A stretch of DNA of 5,370 nucleotides, taken from Verrucomicrobiota bacterium (GTDB lineage: Bacteria; Verrucomicrobiota; Verrucomicrobiia; Chthoniobacterales; UBA10450). The translations under genes and the position numbers were made by a program. Each line of letters begins with the position of its first letter. Within the stretch, counting starts at the first letter, position 1. Positions 5,044 to 5,370 of this stretch are shown piece after piece. Below the pieces are notes generated by a model. That model had not been told where the DNA came from. It worked only from the letters and a program-made list of their open reading frames with translations, and did not search any database. The DNA is taken from positions 1-5,370 of the forward strand of contig QHOM01000127.1 in assembly GCA_003218785.1 (NCBI GenBank), read 5' to 3'.

Positions 5044-5370
5044 TTCCGCGGCGTCCTGCCTTCTTCAGCATCATGAAGGTCTATCCATGTTTGAATATCG
5101 ACACGATCGCCCAAACCTGATCGCTTCTTGGCCGCCTCCAGGTCGGCGCTAGCTTCATCCCGCCAACCGCGTTTGGAAAGAAACGCATTCCAGATACCGA
5201 TTTCTTCTGCGCTGGGTCTTCTGCCCCGCCCAAAGCACCATTCGAGTATTTCGTCGTCCGATCCCCCCTCAAGAGTTCGCTTGACCAAGTCATCATAATT
5301 AACTCCCAAAAATCGTGTGCAGCGAGCGTCGAAAAAAGTTGGGTCCTCTACTCCAACAAAATACCCTTCA
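5040..5370 (-). CDS. DUF5069 domain protein, C-terminal part (5' end beyond window)
   Basis: The reading frame is open from the right edge to TGA at 5042-5040, with 109 or more residues visible. It has the C-terminal features of DUF5069: EDPTFFDARCTRFLGVNYDDL near the edge, then EGGSDDEILEWCFGRGRRPS, EEIGIWNAFLSKRGWRDEAS and VDIQTWIDLHDAEEGR. DUF5069 proteins are typically around 150 residues, so roughly the first third is missing. A TTG at 5309 could be mistaken for a start, but the coding match continues upstream of it without a stop, so it is an internal Leu codon. The protein appears soluble and cytosolic, with many acidic residues and Trp. Its function is not known. It overlaps the DUF4440 gene by four bases and is the upstream member of that pair. 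Confidence 0.85.
   Translation of the reverse strand, partial: EGYFVGVEDPTFFDARCTRFLGVNYDDLVKRTLEGGSDDEILEWCFGRGRRPSAEEIGIWNAFLSKRGWRDEASADLEAAKKRSGLGDRVDIQTWIDLHDAEEGRTPRK

Noticed and set aside
4627..5076. Forward frame of 149 codons opposite the DUF4440 gene
   Set aside because: Antisense to recognisable DUF4440 sequence, with no domain of its own.
1..5370. Defence system, mobile element, CRISPR, tRNA or rRNA
   Set aside because: No transposase, integrase, nuclease, repeat-spacer pattern or RNA gene signature appears on either strand; the genes belong to common metabolic and unknown-function families.

Overview
The window looks like chromosomal DNA of a soil-type bacterium from the Verrucomicrobiota, most likely near Chthoniobacterales / Candidatus Udaeobacter. 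This placement is an inference from two signs. First, the DUF5069 protein at the right edge belongs to a family I associate with this phylum. Second, the intergenic repeats at 219-367 (paired CACAGATT/AATCTGTG arms and the GCACGCG-AGA-CGCGTGC hairpin unit) are of a kind I recall scattered through such genomes. Sampled GC is moderate to high, and clear Shine-Dalgarno sequences are mostly missing.

Layout, left to right. The 5' part of an unrecognised leftward gene (1-155) runs off the left edge. A gene-free stretch (156-544) holds several inverted repeats. Then come two rightward genes: a small two-helix DUF202-like membrane protein (545-886) and a PIG3-type NAD(P)H quinone oxidoreductase (934-1932). 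They converge on a leftward pair: an MDR-family oxidoreductase with an apparent signal peptide (3338-2310), followed 30 bp downstream by a YciI-family protein (2279-1983). A 241-bp spacer with no clear gene separates this pair from a divergent, apparently exported alpha/beta hydrolase (3580-4509). That gene converges on a last leftward pair: a DUF5069 protein that enters from beyond the right edge (5370-5040), coupled by a 4-base ATGA overlap to a signal-peptide-bearing DUF4440/SnoaL-like protein (5043-4573).

The genes suggest general small-molecule redox and hydrolytic metabolism: two zinc-less MDR reductases, a YciI-like putative small-molecule enzyme, an exported hydrolase and an exported NTF2-fold protein. 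No single pathway can be assigned. There are no rRNA or tRNA genes, CRISPR arrays, transposases, phage genes or defence modules. I found no convincing new system. The points most worth a second look are the signal peptide on an NAD(P)H-dependent oxidoreductase, the composite intergenic repeat and the low-GC yciI-like gene.
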